Source: Segatella oulorum JCM 14966 (lineage in GTDB: Bacteria > Bacteroidota > Bacteroidia > Bacteroidales > Bacteroidaceae). Taken from it: a DNA stretch of 64,000 nucleotides. Below are positions 50,900 to 60,455 of this stretch, piece by piece (position 1 is the first letter of the stretch; every line of letters begins with the position of its first letter). The notes under the pieces were generated by a model that had not been told where the DNA came from, did not search any database, and was given only the letters and a program-made list of their open reading frames with translations. Made by a program: the position numbers and the translations under genes. The stretch covers positions 1 through 64,000 of the forward strand of contig NZ_BAJQ01000004.1 of NCBI RefSeq assembly GCF_000613785.1, read 5' to 3'.

Positions 50900-50973
50900 A
50901 GTTTGGTGTGTAAAGTGTGCTATATTGTTCATCAAAATGCACTATATTGTTGTGCAAACTGCATCACTTTTGA
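50886..50973. repeat. 22-bp degenerate repeat cluster, locus E (4 units)
   Basis: Units start at 50886, 50908, 50930 and 50952. The second and third are very alike, sharing the ending CTATATTGTT. The cluster fills the gap between the DUF5018 gene and the GHL10 gene, and overlaps the last codons of the former and the first codons of the latter. Confidence 0.65.
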
Positions 50974-52649
50974 ATGCAATCGATTTGGATGCCGCCAAAC
51001 GAGAGGTGGGTATTCGACACATAGAAGATGTGGGCAAAGTAGCCATCATCAGCAGGTGTGATGAGAACATCGCCAAATCCGTAGTCACCCGGTGATGCCA
51101 TGTTGCCCTCACAATAGTCTTTTATTCCTAAAGCATAGCGCAATGTTGCCGAAGACTTGTCCTCTCCCGTGACACTATTGAGATTGGCTGCATCGAAAAG
51201 ATAGACGGTTCCGGGCAAACCCCATGTGGGCCAATAGCCTATTTTGAAGTTCACCAAATAGCGATTGTGGTTAAAGGTGCACATATCGAGGGCCGCACTG
51301 GTGTGTCCCCACGACTCTCCTTTGACCAAATTCGTGGGCGTTTGCCAATCGGCTAAATAATACATTTGGTTGGCACCATCAGCATAATAGTCGGCCACGC
51401 AGCCTGCATTGCCTTGCGCATCGGCTGCCACAACCTTGGCATTGCCACCCATTCCACCCCAAGGATTGATGCCAAGCTCCAGCACTTCGGGTGCACCCAC
51501 GGTGCCATTGGTAATCTTCCAGCGTACCACTTTCTTGGTATTCAGCGGCGTTGCCACGAGAACGGCATCGTGATTGAGATCGCCCTGCACGCTTAAACGG
51601 GCGCCAAGGGTAACTCCTAAGCTGTTATGATAGGTGATAAACGGTGTGGGAGCGCCAGTCACACTGCCCGTCTTATAGATCTTTAATGTTTGTCCATCGT
51701 CGGCAAGGTTGCAGATCAGCATGTGGTTTGCATGGTCGCTTGTGATGGCACCCGTGGCATTTGCGCTGCCCAAATTGATTGTACCCACCTTGCTTCCGGT
51801 TGCTTTCAGGAAATAGATTGGCGCGCTACCGTCGCCCACATTGAGGACAACATGTTTGCCAATCACTGCTAAAGTGGGGTGCATATTCTCTTGTGTTTGC
51901 GTGATACCCAACAGTCTTAGGTCGTGAGAGAACAGTTCTTTCTCGCTCCCCACGGTATAACCTACGCTGATTTTTGTAGGAATGCGCTTCACAACCTGGT
52001 AGACAGCCTTGTCGACTCCGTTATCGGCTGTCACCGTAAACGGCACGGGGGTGTTGAAGTTGTGCACGTCTTTGGGGTCGGGAGAGATAGTGGCATGGGC
52101 ATCAAGAACCGCTTCTGCCGTGGCATGTGAGAGGTCATCGAGGGTGATAACCGACACACTTTTATTCGTTTCGTCAATCACCGCCGGGATACTTCCGTTG
52201 ACCATGAAGCTCTTGATGGCACATTTGTTGGAGCGTGTCTGTTGCCCCGAGATGGTGATGTGGCGCTCGTTGCCATAGGGGTCGGTATAGGTGAAGGCGT
52301 TTTTCTTCGTTAAGTCGAGCAGTGTTAAGCCCGGATTGATCGAGCAATTATTCTCCAACTTCGCCGTCACCTTCATGGCTTTCAAAGCATCGGCCGTTGA
52401 ATTGTCGCTCTCTTCGGGATAATAATAGGGGATGGGGATAACATAGTCTGTTTTTTCCTCGTTGCTATTGATGATCCATTCCTTGGCCACTTTGTCTTTA
52501 TATTCACCCGAAGTGAAGTAAGCTGTAAGGCTTGTGATGCCCGCCCGATGGGCTGTTGGCGCCACATGTTCTTCTTCTGCGCAATTCGTTAAGAGCGATA
52601 GCGAGGCGAATGCTGCACAGCAACATATTAAGTTTATCTTTGTTTTCAT
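50964..52649 (-). CDS. DUF5018 (SusE-position) lipoprotein
   Basis: A 561-residue lipoprotein with lipobox LLTNC at about residues 19-23. The N-terminal half has DUF5018-type repeats ('ITSLTAYFTSGEYKDKV', 'IKSFMVNGSIPAVID'), and the C-terminal half looks like a beta-propeller ('LVATPLNTKKVVRWKITNG', 'YYLADWQTPTNLV'). Placed after susD it takes the SusE/F position and is probably an outer-surface glycan-binding protein. The ATG at 52649 is used; TTG at 52655 is in frame but adds only two residues. Confidence 0.75.
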   Translation of the reverse strand: MKTKINLICCCAAFASLSLLTNCAEEEHVAPTAHRAGITSLTAYFTSGEYKDKVAKEWIINSNEEKTDYVIPIPYYYPEESDNSTADALKAMKVTAKLENNCSINPGLTLLDLTKKNAFTYTDPYGNERHITISGQQTRSNKCAIKSFMVNGSIPAVIDETNKSVSVITLDDLSHATAEAVLDAHATISPDPKDVHNFNTPVPFTVTADNGVDKAVYQVVKRIPTKISVGYTVGSEKELFSHDLRLLGITQTQENMHPTLAVIGKHVVLNVGDGSAPIYFLKATGSKVGTINLGSANATGAITSDHANHMLICNLADDGQTLKIYKTGSVTGAPTPFITYHNSLGVTLGARLSVQGDLNHDAVLVATPLNTKKVVRWKITNGTVGAPEVLELGINPWGGMGGNAKVVAADAQGNAGCVADYYADGANQMYYLADWQTPTNLVKGESWGHTSAALDMCTFNHNRYLVNFKIGYWPTWGLPGTVYLFDAANLNSVTGEDKSSATLRYALGIKDYCEGNMASPGDYGFGDVLITPADDGYFAHIFYVSNTHLSFGGIQIDCIQK

Positions 52650-52664
52650 AATCAATGCTTCTAA

Positions 52665-54319
52665 TTATTTCCATTCTGAGAACTGTTTCATCTCTTTGTT
52701 CGTATTGAGTTCGGCAAGAGGAACAGGGAAACGGTTCATCTTCTGCCGGTAATTCAGGTCTTCATTGTCGACCTCAACATACAGATAACGATAGTCATTG
52801 CCACTCTTTACAATCTTCAAACCGTGGCGACGGATGCCGGAAAGTTGCGTGGTTGCTAATCCCCAGCGGCGCATATCCCAATAATAGAGTCCTTCGAAAG
52901 CCAGTTCTATCTTGCGTTCATGGCGCAAAGCGTTGAACGTTTTCTCGACGGTTGTGAGGTTTTGCAATTCAGGAAGGTTGACACCCGGGCGCTTTCTCAC
53001 TTTATTAATATAGGTGGCTGCTTCGGTAAGGTCGTTGGTTCGCAGGCAAGCCTCGGCGTAATTGAGATAAACTTCGGCCAAACGGAAGGCAATCCAAGGC
53101 TGTGTACTCTTGCTGTTTGCCTTGTAATCGCGCTTCTCATCCAAGAACTTTCGCAGATAATAGCCCGTGGTTGTGCGCCCTTCTGTGATGGCATCGGTCA
53201 TCCATGTGGCCCATCCGTCTTTCCCACCTACAAAGGGTTCGATGGTTCTGTCGCGCCATTTGGCTCCGTTATAAAGGATGGTGGCTGCAAAACGAGGCTC
53301 CAACTGGTCATAAGGTGGTGCCTGAAGGGTTCCGTAAGAGGCATGCCATGTCGTCCAATCGGCTTTTCCTCCGGTCTTCAACTCATATTCTTCAACCAAG
53401 TCTTGCGTGGGCGTTCCAAACCCACCATGCGTAGGCATGCCCAACGAATGGTCGCCTCCCGGAGCATAATAGCTATCGAATGAATGGCCTGTATTGGCTG
53501 CATTCCCATAGACATAAGTGTAGATGGCCTCGGTATTTCCGTCACCTTTAAAGGCATCGGCATACTGATCGGTCAGCTTATAGCCCATGGCGAAGATTTT
53601 CTTTGCAGCTTTTTTCACCGCATCCCAGTTGTTACAATAGAGCATGGCACGCGAGATGAGGCATAAGCCGCGCCACTTGTCAGTCGACCTGTAGCCGATT
53701 GCTGCACCGGAAGATGCTCAGCGGCATAGTTTAAATCACTCAACACGTAGTTCCAACCGGCTTCTTCGCTGTCGAATGCCTTATCGGTTGCAATCTTAGA
53801 GAGGTCTTCATCGTAGAGAATTGCTTGGTGATAGCGTTTCAACAATTCAAAATAATACATCGCTCTAAAGAAGCGAAGCTCGCCTTCTAAGCGCTGCTTT
53901 TCGGCCTCATCAAAACCACTTGCATGGAGTTTTCCCAAGGTTTCGTTCACCCTTCGTATCTGTTCGTAGGTAGTTCCCCACACACCTAAGTAGCTATCTA
54001 CATAGGAAGCAGTGAGCACTGTGCCGCCATAAGACACTTCATTGGGAATGAAACAGAAGGCATTATAGTTCATATTGCCGTATTTAAACTCGTCGGTCAA
54101 GCCCTCAGTCAGGCCGATACTGCACTGATAGTCGCTGAAACTGCCTAAATTAGGAATATCTCCATAGAAATAGTTAATGGCCAATTCAGCCGTAGCGACG
54201 TCCGCCCAGACCAATTTTTCGGTCACTTTATCTGTGGGATCGATATTGAGAAACTCATTACAAGAGCTTGCAACAAGGGCTGTTGCGATGAAACTTATCG
54301 CTAAATATCTCTTTTTCAT
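52665..54319 (-). pseudogene. susD: SusD/RagB-family lipoprotein, frameshifted
   Basis: Outer-surface glycan-binding partner of SusC. It has lipobox VASSC at about residues 16-20, then 'EFLNIDPTDKVTEKLVW', 'FRAMYYFELLKRYHQ' (the SusD TPR region) and 'PWIAFRLAEVYLNYAEACLR' with 'LRHERKIELAFEGLYYWDMRRWG' near the end. A base is missing at about 53660 (coding strand GCC-CTC written as GCCTC): restoring it gives 'GAAYALISRAMLYCNNWD' and a 551-residue protein of usual length. As written the first frame stops at 53615 and the rest is in another frame to 52665. Confidence 0.88.
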
Positions 54320-54336
54320 TTTCGTGAACGTTAAGG

Positions 54337-57300
54337 TTAGAATGTGATGTTAATACCACCTAAGAAGGTTCTTTGCTGCGGATAGTATCCGTTATTCACC
54401 GCAGGCGACTCGGGATCAATACCCTTTGGCAGGCGATCGAGGGTGAAAAGGTTGGAGCCTTCAACATAGAAACGAATGCGCTCAACACCTATCTTTTGCA
54501 TAATTGCTTTCGGTAACGAATAGCCTATCTGTGCCGTTTTCAAACGAACATAATTCCCTTTGCGCATCCAGAAGGTGGAAGCCAATCCGTTATCGCCACC
54601 ATGTGACGTGGTAGAGAGGGTTAAACGCGGATAAGTGCCGTTGGGATTGTCAATGCTATAGGCATCTTTCACCAACCATAAAGGTGAATTAGCGCCCTCT
54701 TTGAATGTCTGACTCCAAATGGTATTGTCGTCATATCCATTATAATAGGTGCCCAACATGGATACATCAAACTTGAAACCGCCGGTGAATTGCGCGTTAA
54801 AGTCGAAACCATTCCATGTGCCACCGAGATTGAAACCCATCATGATTTGGGGACGATTGCTGCGACCTATGCGCGCACGATCTTGCTCATCAATCTTCCC
54901 ATCGCCATTCAAATCTTTGTATTTAATATCACCTAAGTTGGGTCTACTGCCGTACCAAGCCGAACGATCAATCTCTTCTTCAGAGCGGAAGAGCCCCTCT
55001 GCAACCCAAACGTAGGCTGCATCAACACTCGTTCCCACATGTTTGCGCCACTCTTGTGCATTGGGTTCATCGAGATAGCGCAACCATTTGTTCTTCGCAT
55101 AGGTCATATTAAGGCTGGCATTGTAGCGGAAAGGCTTGCCCAACAGATTGACTTTGTTCTGATGAGACAGCGTCCATTCCACACCATAGTTAGCATATCG
55201 GTCGTGATTGGCAACGGTATAGTAGTAGCCTCCCATAGAAGGTGCCTTGTTACCACTCATCTCTGCTAAGATGTCATAGTTGAGATTATAGAACCAATCG
55301 GCCTCCATCGACAACATTCCGCCCCACAATGTGGCATCAAACCCTAAGTTTGTGGTGCGCGTTTTCGACCAAGTAAGCTCTGGATTAGCCACATTCGAGG
55401 TGTAAAGCGAACTATGAACGTTGCCGTTGAAGATGCGGTTACCCCCGAAAGTGTAGGTGCTGAGGAACGAATAAGGCGAAACGGCATCGTTACCCAACAG
55501 ACCTACCGAGGCACGCAGCTTCAAATCGCTCAACCACGACTGCGTCTTTTGCATGAACGACTCGCCGGATAGACGCCAAGCTGCCGAGAAAGAGGGGAAG
55601 AAACCCCAACGTTTGTTCGACCGGTTACCATTGAAGTTGTAACTACCATCATAGCGACCGCTGAACTCTGCCAAATAAATATTGTCGTAATCATATTTCA
55701 AACGGAACACATAACCGGCCGTTCGGGTGTGTCTACTGTTGCCCGATTGCGAGCCAGCTGTTAAGGGAGTACCATAAGATAGCTCGGGAAGTCGCCCAAA
55801 AGGAACATTATCTGCGTAGGCAGCAAAGTTGGAAGACTTGAAGTCACGCGCCTCAACTAAGAGCAAAGCATCGACATGATGGCGGTCGAACTGATGGATA
55901 TAGCCTGCACTGAGTTGACCAATGAGCTGCTCAGTGGTATAGGAACCCTCGCCCACCTTATTCTTATTGATGCTCTCAGGGTCTTGATTGAGCCTGAAAG
56001 TTGCCGCAGCCAAATCGCGTGTATAGGTCTGATAAGCCGACCTTAGCTGCTTGTTACGCGAAGAAAGATAGTCATACGACCCCGTAGCTTTCAGCGTTAA
56101 TCCCTGCAACCAGGGCGCATCATAACTGAAGGATACGTTGGTGTTGAGGTCGGTTCCACGCGTTTTCTGATAGCCCGACTCATAGATGGCAGCCAAAGGA
56201 CTGTAAACAACCGACGCATTGTTGGGGATAGTACCCGTGTAAAGCCCTTTCCATTTCTCAGGAAGATAAGGTCTCATCATGATTGCTTGGTGGCCAATAG
56301 AGAGCCAACCGGTCTCCTCTTCCATGCCCAACGCATCAGAACCGCCCGAATTGAAGCGCGGTTGCGACTTTCGAGTGATGGTAGCCACGGTGCCAATAGC
56401 GATGTTCCAATCTTTACTCGGTTTGAAATTAAGGTTGGAACGCAGGTTGTAACGGCGGTAATCAAAGTTGGCAATATTGCCTTTTTGGTTCATAAAACCG
56501 CCACCGACATAATAGTTGCTGTTGCTGCTTCCACCCGAAACGGCAACATTATGCTTGATGAGCTGGCCCGTTCCAAACACCTTGTCGATGTAATTCACGT
56601 TGTCCCAGCCATCGTTGGGGTCGTCGTTGAGCATTTTTTCAATATCGCCTTGCTTAAAAGTGGGCACATAATCCTCACGACGGCGAATGGTTCCGTTGGC
56701 TAATTGGTCCATCATTTGCGCCATGTTATAGTAGTGAGCATATTCAGGACCATTCATAAATTCGGGGAAGTTGGCATTGAGCGACACGCCAAACTGGCCG
56801 TCATAGGCCACACGAGGCTTGCCTGCTGTGCCCTTTCTTGTCGTCACAATAATCACGCCTCCGGCTGCATTCAAGCCATAAACAGCTGCAGCCGCACCAT
56901 CTTTGAGCACCGAAATGCTCTCAATATCATTGGGATCTACGTCGTTAATTGAGCGTGGAATGCCGTCAACAATGTATAAGGCTTCCATGCGCGAACCACG
57001 AATTCGAAGTGCCGCCTGGTCGTTTCCGGGCTCTCCCGAAGTCTGAACCGACGTCACACCGGGCATCTTTCCGCCCAACAAACTCGACACATTGGTAGAG
57101 GGTCCTTTCAGCAATTCGTCACCTTTCATGGCGGTTACGGCACCGGTGAGCGATTGCTTGCGGGCCGTTCCATAACCAATCACCACCACATCTGCCAAGT
57201 TAGTGTGGTCGTCTTGCAAGGTAACATCGATAGAGGTTCGGCCATTGCACTTCACTTGCAGCGGCTTCATGCCCACGTATGTGAACGTGAGTGTGGAGGC

Positions 57301-57540
57301 TTTTTGGCTTCCTCCATTCAAGACATAATAGCCTTCCAAATTCGTTACGGTGGCGTTCTTAGGATTATTGTTCATGATCACGGTTACACCAGCCAAGGGT
57401 TCGCCGGCAGCATCATGCACAAAACCTTTCACAGTCGTTTGGGCTTGTCCACGCAAGGCGGGGAGAGCCAACATCAATACCACGAGCCAAACGAAGCGGC
57501 TCACAGCACAACGGTACTCGTTTTTCGCTTTTTCTTTCAT
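54337..57540 (-). CDS. susC: SusC/RagA-family TonB-linked outer-membrane transporter
   Basis: A 1067-residue TonB-dependent transporter. A signal peptide (about residues 1-34) is followed by a carboxypeptidase-regulatory-like domain ('TVKGFVHDAAGEPLAGVTVIM'), the plug with 'NLADVVVIGYGTARKQSLTGAV' (about 105-126), 'GVTSVQTSGEPGNDQAALRIRG' and 'YIVDGIPRSINDVDPNDIESI', and a long barrel ending 'YYPQQRTFLGGINITF'. The ATG at 57540 fits the signal peptide; a start at 57567 is also in frame. It pairs with the SusD 17 bp downstream. Substrate unknown. Confidence 0.95.
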   Translation of the reverse strand: MKEKAKNEYRCAVSRFVWLVVLMLALPALRGQAQTTVKGFVHDAAGEPLAGVTVIMNNNPKNATVTNLEGYYVLNGGSQKASTLTFTYVGMKPLQVKCNGRTSIDVTLQDDHTNLADVVVIGYGTARKQSLTGAVTAMKGDELLKGPSTNVSSLLGGKMPGVTSVQTSGEPGNDQAALRIRGSRMEALYIVDGIPRSINDVDPNDIESISVLKDGAAAAVYGLNAAGGVIIVTTRKGTAGKPRVAYDGQFGVSLNANFPEFMNGPEYAHYYNMAQMMDQLANGTIRRREDYVPTFKQGDIEKMLNDDPNDGWDNVNYIDKVFGTGQLIKHNVAVSGGSSNSNYYVGGGFMNQKGNIANFDYRRYNLRSNLNFKPSKDWNIAIGTVATITRKSQPRFNSGGSDALGMEEETGWLSIGHQAIMMRPYLPEKWKGLYTGTIPNNASVVYSPLAAIYESGYQKTRGTDLNTNVSFSYDAPWLQGLTLKATGSYDYLSSRNKQLRSAYQTYTRDLAAATFRLNQDPESINKNKVGEGSYTTEQLIGQLSAGYIHQFDRHHVDALLLVEARDFKSSNFAAYADNVPFGRLPELSYGTPLTAGSQSGNSRHTRTAGYVFRLKYDYDNIYLAEFSGRYDGSYNFNGNRSNKRWGFFPSFSAAWRLSGESFMQKTQSWLSDLKLRASVGLLGNDAVSPYSFLSTYTFGGNRIFNGNVHSSLYTSNVANPELTWSKTRTTNLGFDATLWGGMLSMEADWFYNLNYDILAEMSGNKAPSMGGYYYTVANHDRYANYGVEWTLSHQNKVNLLGKPFRYNASLNMTYAKNKWLRYLDEPNAQEWRKHVGTSVDAAYVWVAEGLFRSEEEIDRSAWYGSRPNLGDIKYKDLNGDGKIDEQDRARIGRSNRPQIMMGFNLGGTWNGFDFNAQFTGGFKFDVSMLGTYYNGYDDNTIWSQTFKEGANSPLWLVKDAYSIDNPNGTYPRLTLSTTSHGGDNGLASTFWMRKGNYVRLKTAQIGYSLPKAIMQKIGVERIRFYVEGSNLFTLDRLPKGIDPESPAVNNGYYPQQRTFLGGINITF

Positions 57541-57599
57541 AGAACGTACATTGTTTAGACCGCACAAAGTGCAGAAATAGTCTTTACTTCATGACGCTG

Positions 57600-57630
57600 C
57601 AAATATAAAACAATTTTAAATATGTTCCAA
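57600..57630 (-). promoter_or_regulatory. susC promoter
   Basis: On the reverse strand, TTG (57630-57628), 20 nt, then TATATTTG (57607-57600), 60 bp before the susC start. It drives the susC-susD-DUF5018-GHL10-phosphoesterase operon. Confidence 0.75.
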
Positions 57631-57662
57631 ATTAAATGCTATTTATTTTCATTAGCAACGAT

Positions 57663-57675
57663 AAATAAATTATTT
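57663..57675. promoter_or_regulatory. Candidate ROK operator, upstream of susC promoter
   Basis: AAATAAATTATTT occurs here and again at 57939-57951, the two copies flanking the divergent promoters. An AT-rich near-palindrome suits a ROK-type repressor, but the region is AT-rich overall, so chance is possible. Confidence 0.4.
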
Positions 57676-57712
57676 TAATTATTTTGATAGAAATAATAGT
57701 GAAATCATTTAT

Positions 57713-57822
57713 TTTTAAAAAGCTGCTGTTTTATGCTGTAATCTCGTGCATATTACAGGGCAATCGCTATGCTTTTTGTCCCTAATTTGCATGCTTTTAC
57801 GCGCGCGTACCTATTTATATTA
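57713..57822. repeat. 22-bp degenerate repeat cluster, locus F (about 5 units)
   Basis: Units start at 57713, 57735, 57757, 57779 and 57801. Units 3 and 4 contain CAATCGCTATGCTTTTTG and CTAATTTGCATGCTTTT; the last is weak and further poor units may run to 57866. The cluster lies in the middle of the susC-ROK divergent region. Confidence 0.6.
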
Positions 57823-57923
57823 TCCACCAAATAGCGCACCTGCGCACAAAGCCCTTTGCAAAAAAGACGGCGTTTTTTAAAATAATTAACAAGCAAAGCC
57901 ATAGTAAAATTTATTTATTTATC

Positions 57924-57931
57924 TATATTTG
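57924..57931 (+). promoter_or_regulatory. -7 element of the ROK gene
   Basis: TATATTTG, 32 bp before the GTG start at 57964. Confidence 0.6.
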
Positions 57932-57938
57932 CAAAATA

Positions 57939-57954
57939 AAATAAATTATTTATT
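57939..57954. promoter_or_regulatory. Candidate ROK operator, at the ROK transcription start
   Basis: AATAAATTATTTATT (57940-57954) is a 7-1-7 palindrome sharing 13 bases with 57663-57675. It lies just downstream of the -7 box, where a repressor would block its own gene. Confidence 0.45.
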
Positions 57955-57963
57955 ACAACTATA

Positions 57964-59199
57964 GTGAAAGAAGTTGGCAACCCATCTGTCGCAACCTGGA
58001 CCGAAGCTCAACGTGCGTTGCTCCACCAATTCATATTGCGTGGCCGGCAAACCATTGCCGAATTGGCGCAAAACTTAGCCGTCAGCGTGCCTTTTGTCAC
58101 CAAAGCGCTCAACGAACTCATTGCCTTAGGCTGGGTTTGTGAGGTGGGACGAAAAGAGAATTACGCACGCCGCGCCCCGCGATTATACTATTTAAATGCC
58201 ACCAAAGGCTACTTTTTGGGCATCGACATGGGGCATCATTGGCTCAGTCTTCGCATCAGTGACTTCTGCGGAACGATGGTCTATGAGCACACACGCGTGC
58301 CTTTTTACTATGAAGACAGCCCCGCTTGCTTCGACCATCTCCTGTCGATTGTCCTGGATTTCTTGCACGCAACGCCCCTTTCTGCACGGCAAATCTGCAG
58401 CGCCTGCATGACGGTTGGCGGGCGTGTTAACCCTGAAGCGGGCACGGCTTACAACATTTTCACCTCTTTAGACGGGGCATTGGCCGACGCCTTAACACAG
58501 GGTTTGGGCATCGAAACCACCATCGACAACGACACACGCTGCATGACTTATGGCGAATGGCTGCAAGGTTGTTGTCAAGGTTTGCGCCATGTGGTGTTCG
58601 TAAACGTGAGCTGGGGCATCGGCATCGGCATCATTATCGATGGCAAGCTCTATGCCGGCCGGTCGGGTTATGCCGGCGAAATGGGCCACATGCACTGCTA
58701 TAACAACGACATTATTTGCCATTGCGGCAAGACAGGCTGCATGGAGACCGAGACTTCGGGCGTTGCTCTTCAGCGCAAAGTGATGCAACGTTTGCGCGAT
58801 GGGCAGGTGTCTATCCTGTCGAACACCCCCGAAGACGAGCTATCTCTGCAAGCCATTTTGGAGGCTATTCAGCGCGAAGATGTCCTGTGCATCGATGTGT
58901 TGCAGGAAGTAGCGGCCGAGTTGGGCAAGAACTTAGCGGGCATGATTAACATTTTCAATCCCGAAATGCTCGTCATTGGCGGCGAACTCTCGACGACGAG
59001 CGATTATCTTTTGCGCCCCATTCAGATGGGTATTAAGAAACATTCGCTCAACAAAGTCAGCGAAGACTCCATCATTGCGCTGTCCTCCTTGACCGATTGC
59101 GCCGGCTTGGTGGGTGCTTGTCTCACGGCAAGAAGCCGCTATTTGCACATTGACAACTATCCGTCGCATCCCAAACAACGTCCCACGCACAGCACATAA
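57964..59199 (+). CDS. ROK-family transcriptional regulator/sugar kinase
   Basis: A 411-residue protein with an N-terminal winged helix (about residues 12-75; 'QTIAELAQNLAVSVPFVTKALNEL') and a C-terminal ROK domain: 'GIDMGHHWLSLRISD' (about 87), 'GEMGHMHCYN' and the zinc-site motif CHCGKTGCME (about 255-264). Such proteins are usually repressors released by a sugar ligand. It is divergent from susC and leads the plus-strand arm, so it probably controls both. The start is GTG at 57964, the only start close after the promoter. Confidence 0.88.
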   Translation: MKEVGNPSVATWTEAQRALLHQFILRGRQTIAELAQNLAVSVPFVTKALNELIALGWVCEVGRKENYARRAPRLYYLNATKGYFLGIDMGHHWLSLRISDFCGTMVYEHTRVPFYYEDSPACFDHLLSIVLDFLHATPLSARQICSACMTVGGRVNPEAGTAYNIFTSLDGALADALTQGLGIETTIDNDTRCMTYGEWLQGCCQGLRHVVFVNVSWGIGIGIIIDGKLYAGRSGYAGEMGHMHCYNNDIICHCGKTGCMETETSGVALQRKVMQRLRDGQVSILSNTPEDELSLQAILEAIQREDVLCIDVLQEVAAELGKNLAGMINIFNPEMLVIGGELSTTSDYLLRPIQMGIKKHSLNKVSEDSIIALSSLTDCAGLVGACLTARSRYLHIDNYPSHPKQRPTHST

Positions 59200-59342
59200 G
59201 ATGAAGAAGGGCACAGCAGCTACGCAGCGTGGCCATGCAACGTCCCATTCATTTCCATATAGTATCTATCAAAACAGGTCAACATGGCAACGGCCCATTG
59301 GGCAAAAGCTGTGGAAACCTTCAAATCAACAACAAGTAACAC

Positions 59343-60427
59343 ATGGTTAACCGCAGAGATTTTTTAAAGCAGTTAGGTTTAGGGTGTGCCGCATCATTGC
59401 TCGCCCCCTCTTTGTTATGGGCTAAAAACAAGCGCCCATCGTCAGCATCTGTCGGCGCATTGTCGACCGACAACAGTCATTATCTCGTGCCCAAAGCCAA
59501 CGGGTTGCCCATCACAGGCACCTTTTTAGACGAGATTTCGCACGATATTCCCCACCAAAACTGGGGCGAACGCGAATGGGATGCCGATTTCAAAAACATG
59601 AAAGCCATCGGCATTGACACCGTCATCGTGATACGTTCGGGCTACAGAAAGTTCATCACTTACCCCTCAGCTTATCTGCTAAAGAAGGGATGTTACAAGC
59701 CATCGGTCGATTTAATTGACCTCTTTTTGCGCTTGGCCGATAAATATAACATGAAGTTTTATTTCGGACTTTACGACTCCGGGCACTATTGGGACACAGG
59801 AGATATGTCGCATGAAATACGCGATAACCGCTACGTTATCGATGAAGTGTGGAAGAGTTACGGCCACCACAAGAGCTTTAAAGGTTGGTATATCAGCACA
59901 GAAATCAGCCGAAAAACCAAAGGAGCCATTGAAACGTTCCACACGATTGGCAAACAATGTAAAGACATTTCCAACAATTTGCCGGTGTTTATCTCGCCAT
60001 GGATTGACGGAAAGAAGGCCGTTATGCCCACCGAAGGGCTCACAAAAGAGCAGGCTGTGAGCGTAGAAGAGCACGAAAGAGAGTGGAATGAGTCTTCGAT
60101 GGTATTCATGATGTGGTCGATGCCTGCGCTTTTCAAGACGGACATATTGATTATGACGAGTTAGACATGTTCTTTTCGGTCAACAAAAAATTGGCCGATC
60201 GCTATGGAATGCAGTGCTGGACGAACGCAGAAACATTCGATCGCGATATGCCTATACGCTTCCTTCCGATTAAATTCGACAAACTCCGTCTGAAATTAGA
60301 AGCGGCTAAACGGTGCCATTACGATAAAGCCATCACCTTTGAGTTCTCACATTTCATGAGTCCTCAGTCGGCTTATCTGCAAGCCGGGCACCTTTATGAT
60401 CGCTATAAAGAATATTTTAATCTCTAA
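59343..60427 (+). pseudogene. DUF4434-type TIM-barrel protein with Tat signal, frameshifted
   Basis: A protein of about 361 residues once one base is restored. The N-terminus NRRDFLKQL followed by a hydrophobic stretch ending LLWA is a good twin-arginine signal. The body resembles DUF4434 glycoside-hydrolase-like barrels: 'ITGTFLDEISHDIPHQNWG' (about residues 58-76), 'VIVIRSGYRKFITYPS', 'YFGLYDSGHYWDTG', 'YISTEISRKTKG' and 'CWTNAETFDRDM'. A G is missing at about 60092 (GAG-GTC written as GAGTC): restoring it gives 'WNEVFDGIHDVVDACAFQDG'. As written the frame stops at 60164. Substrate unknown. Confidence 0.75.
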
Positions 60428-60455
60428 CCCTCACCTTATTCTATTGCATTGCACT

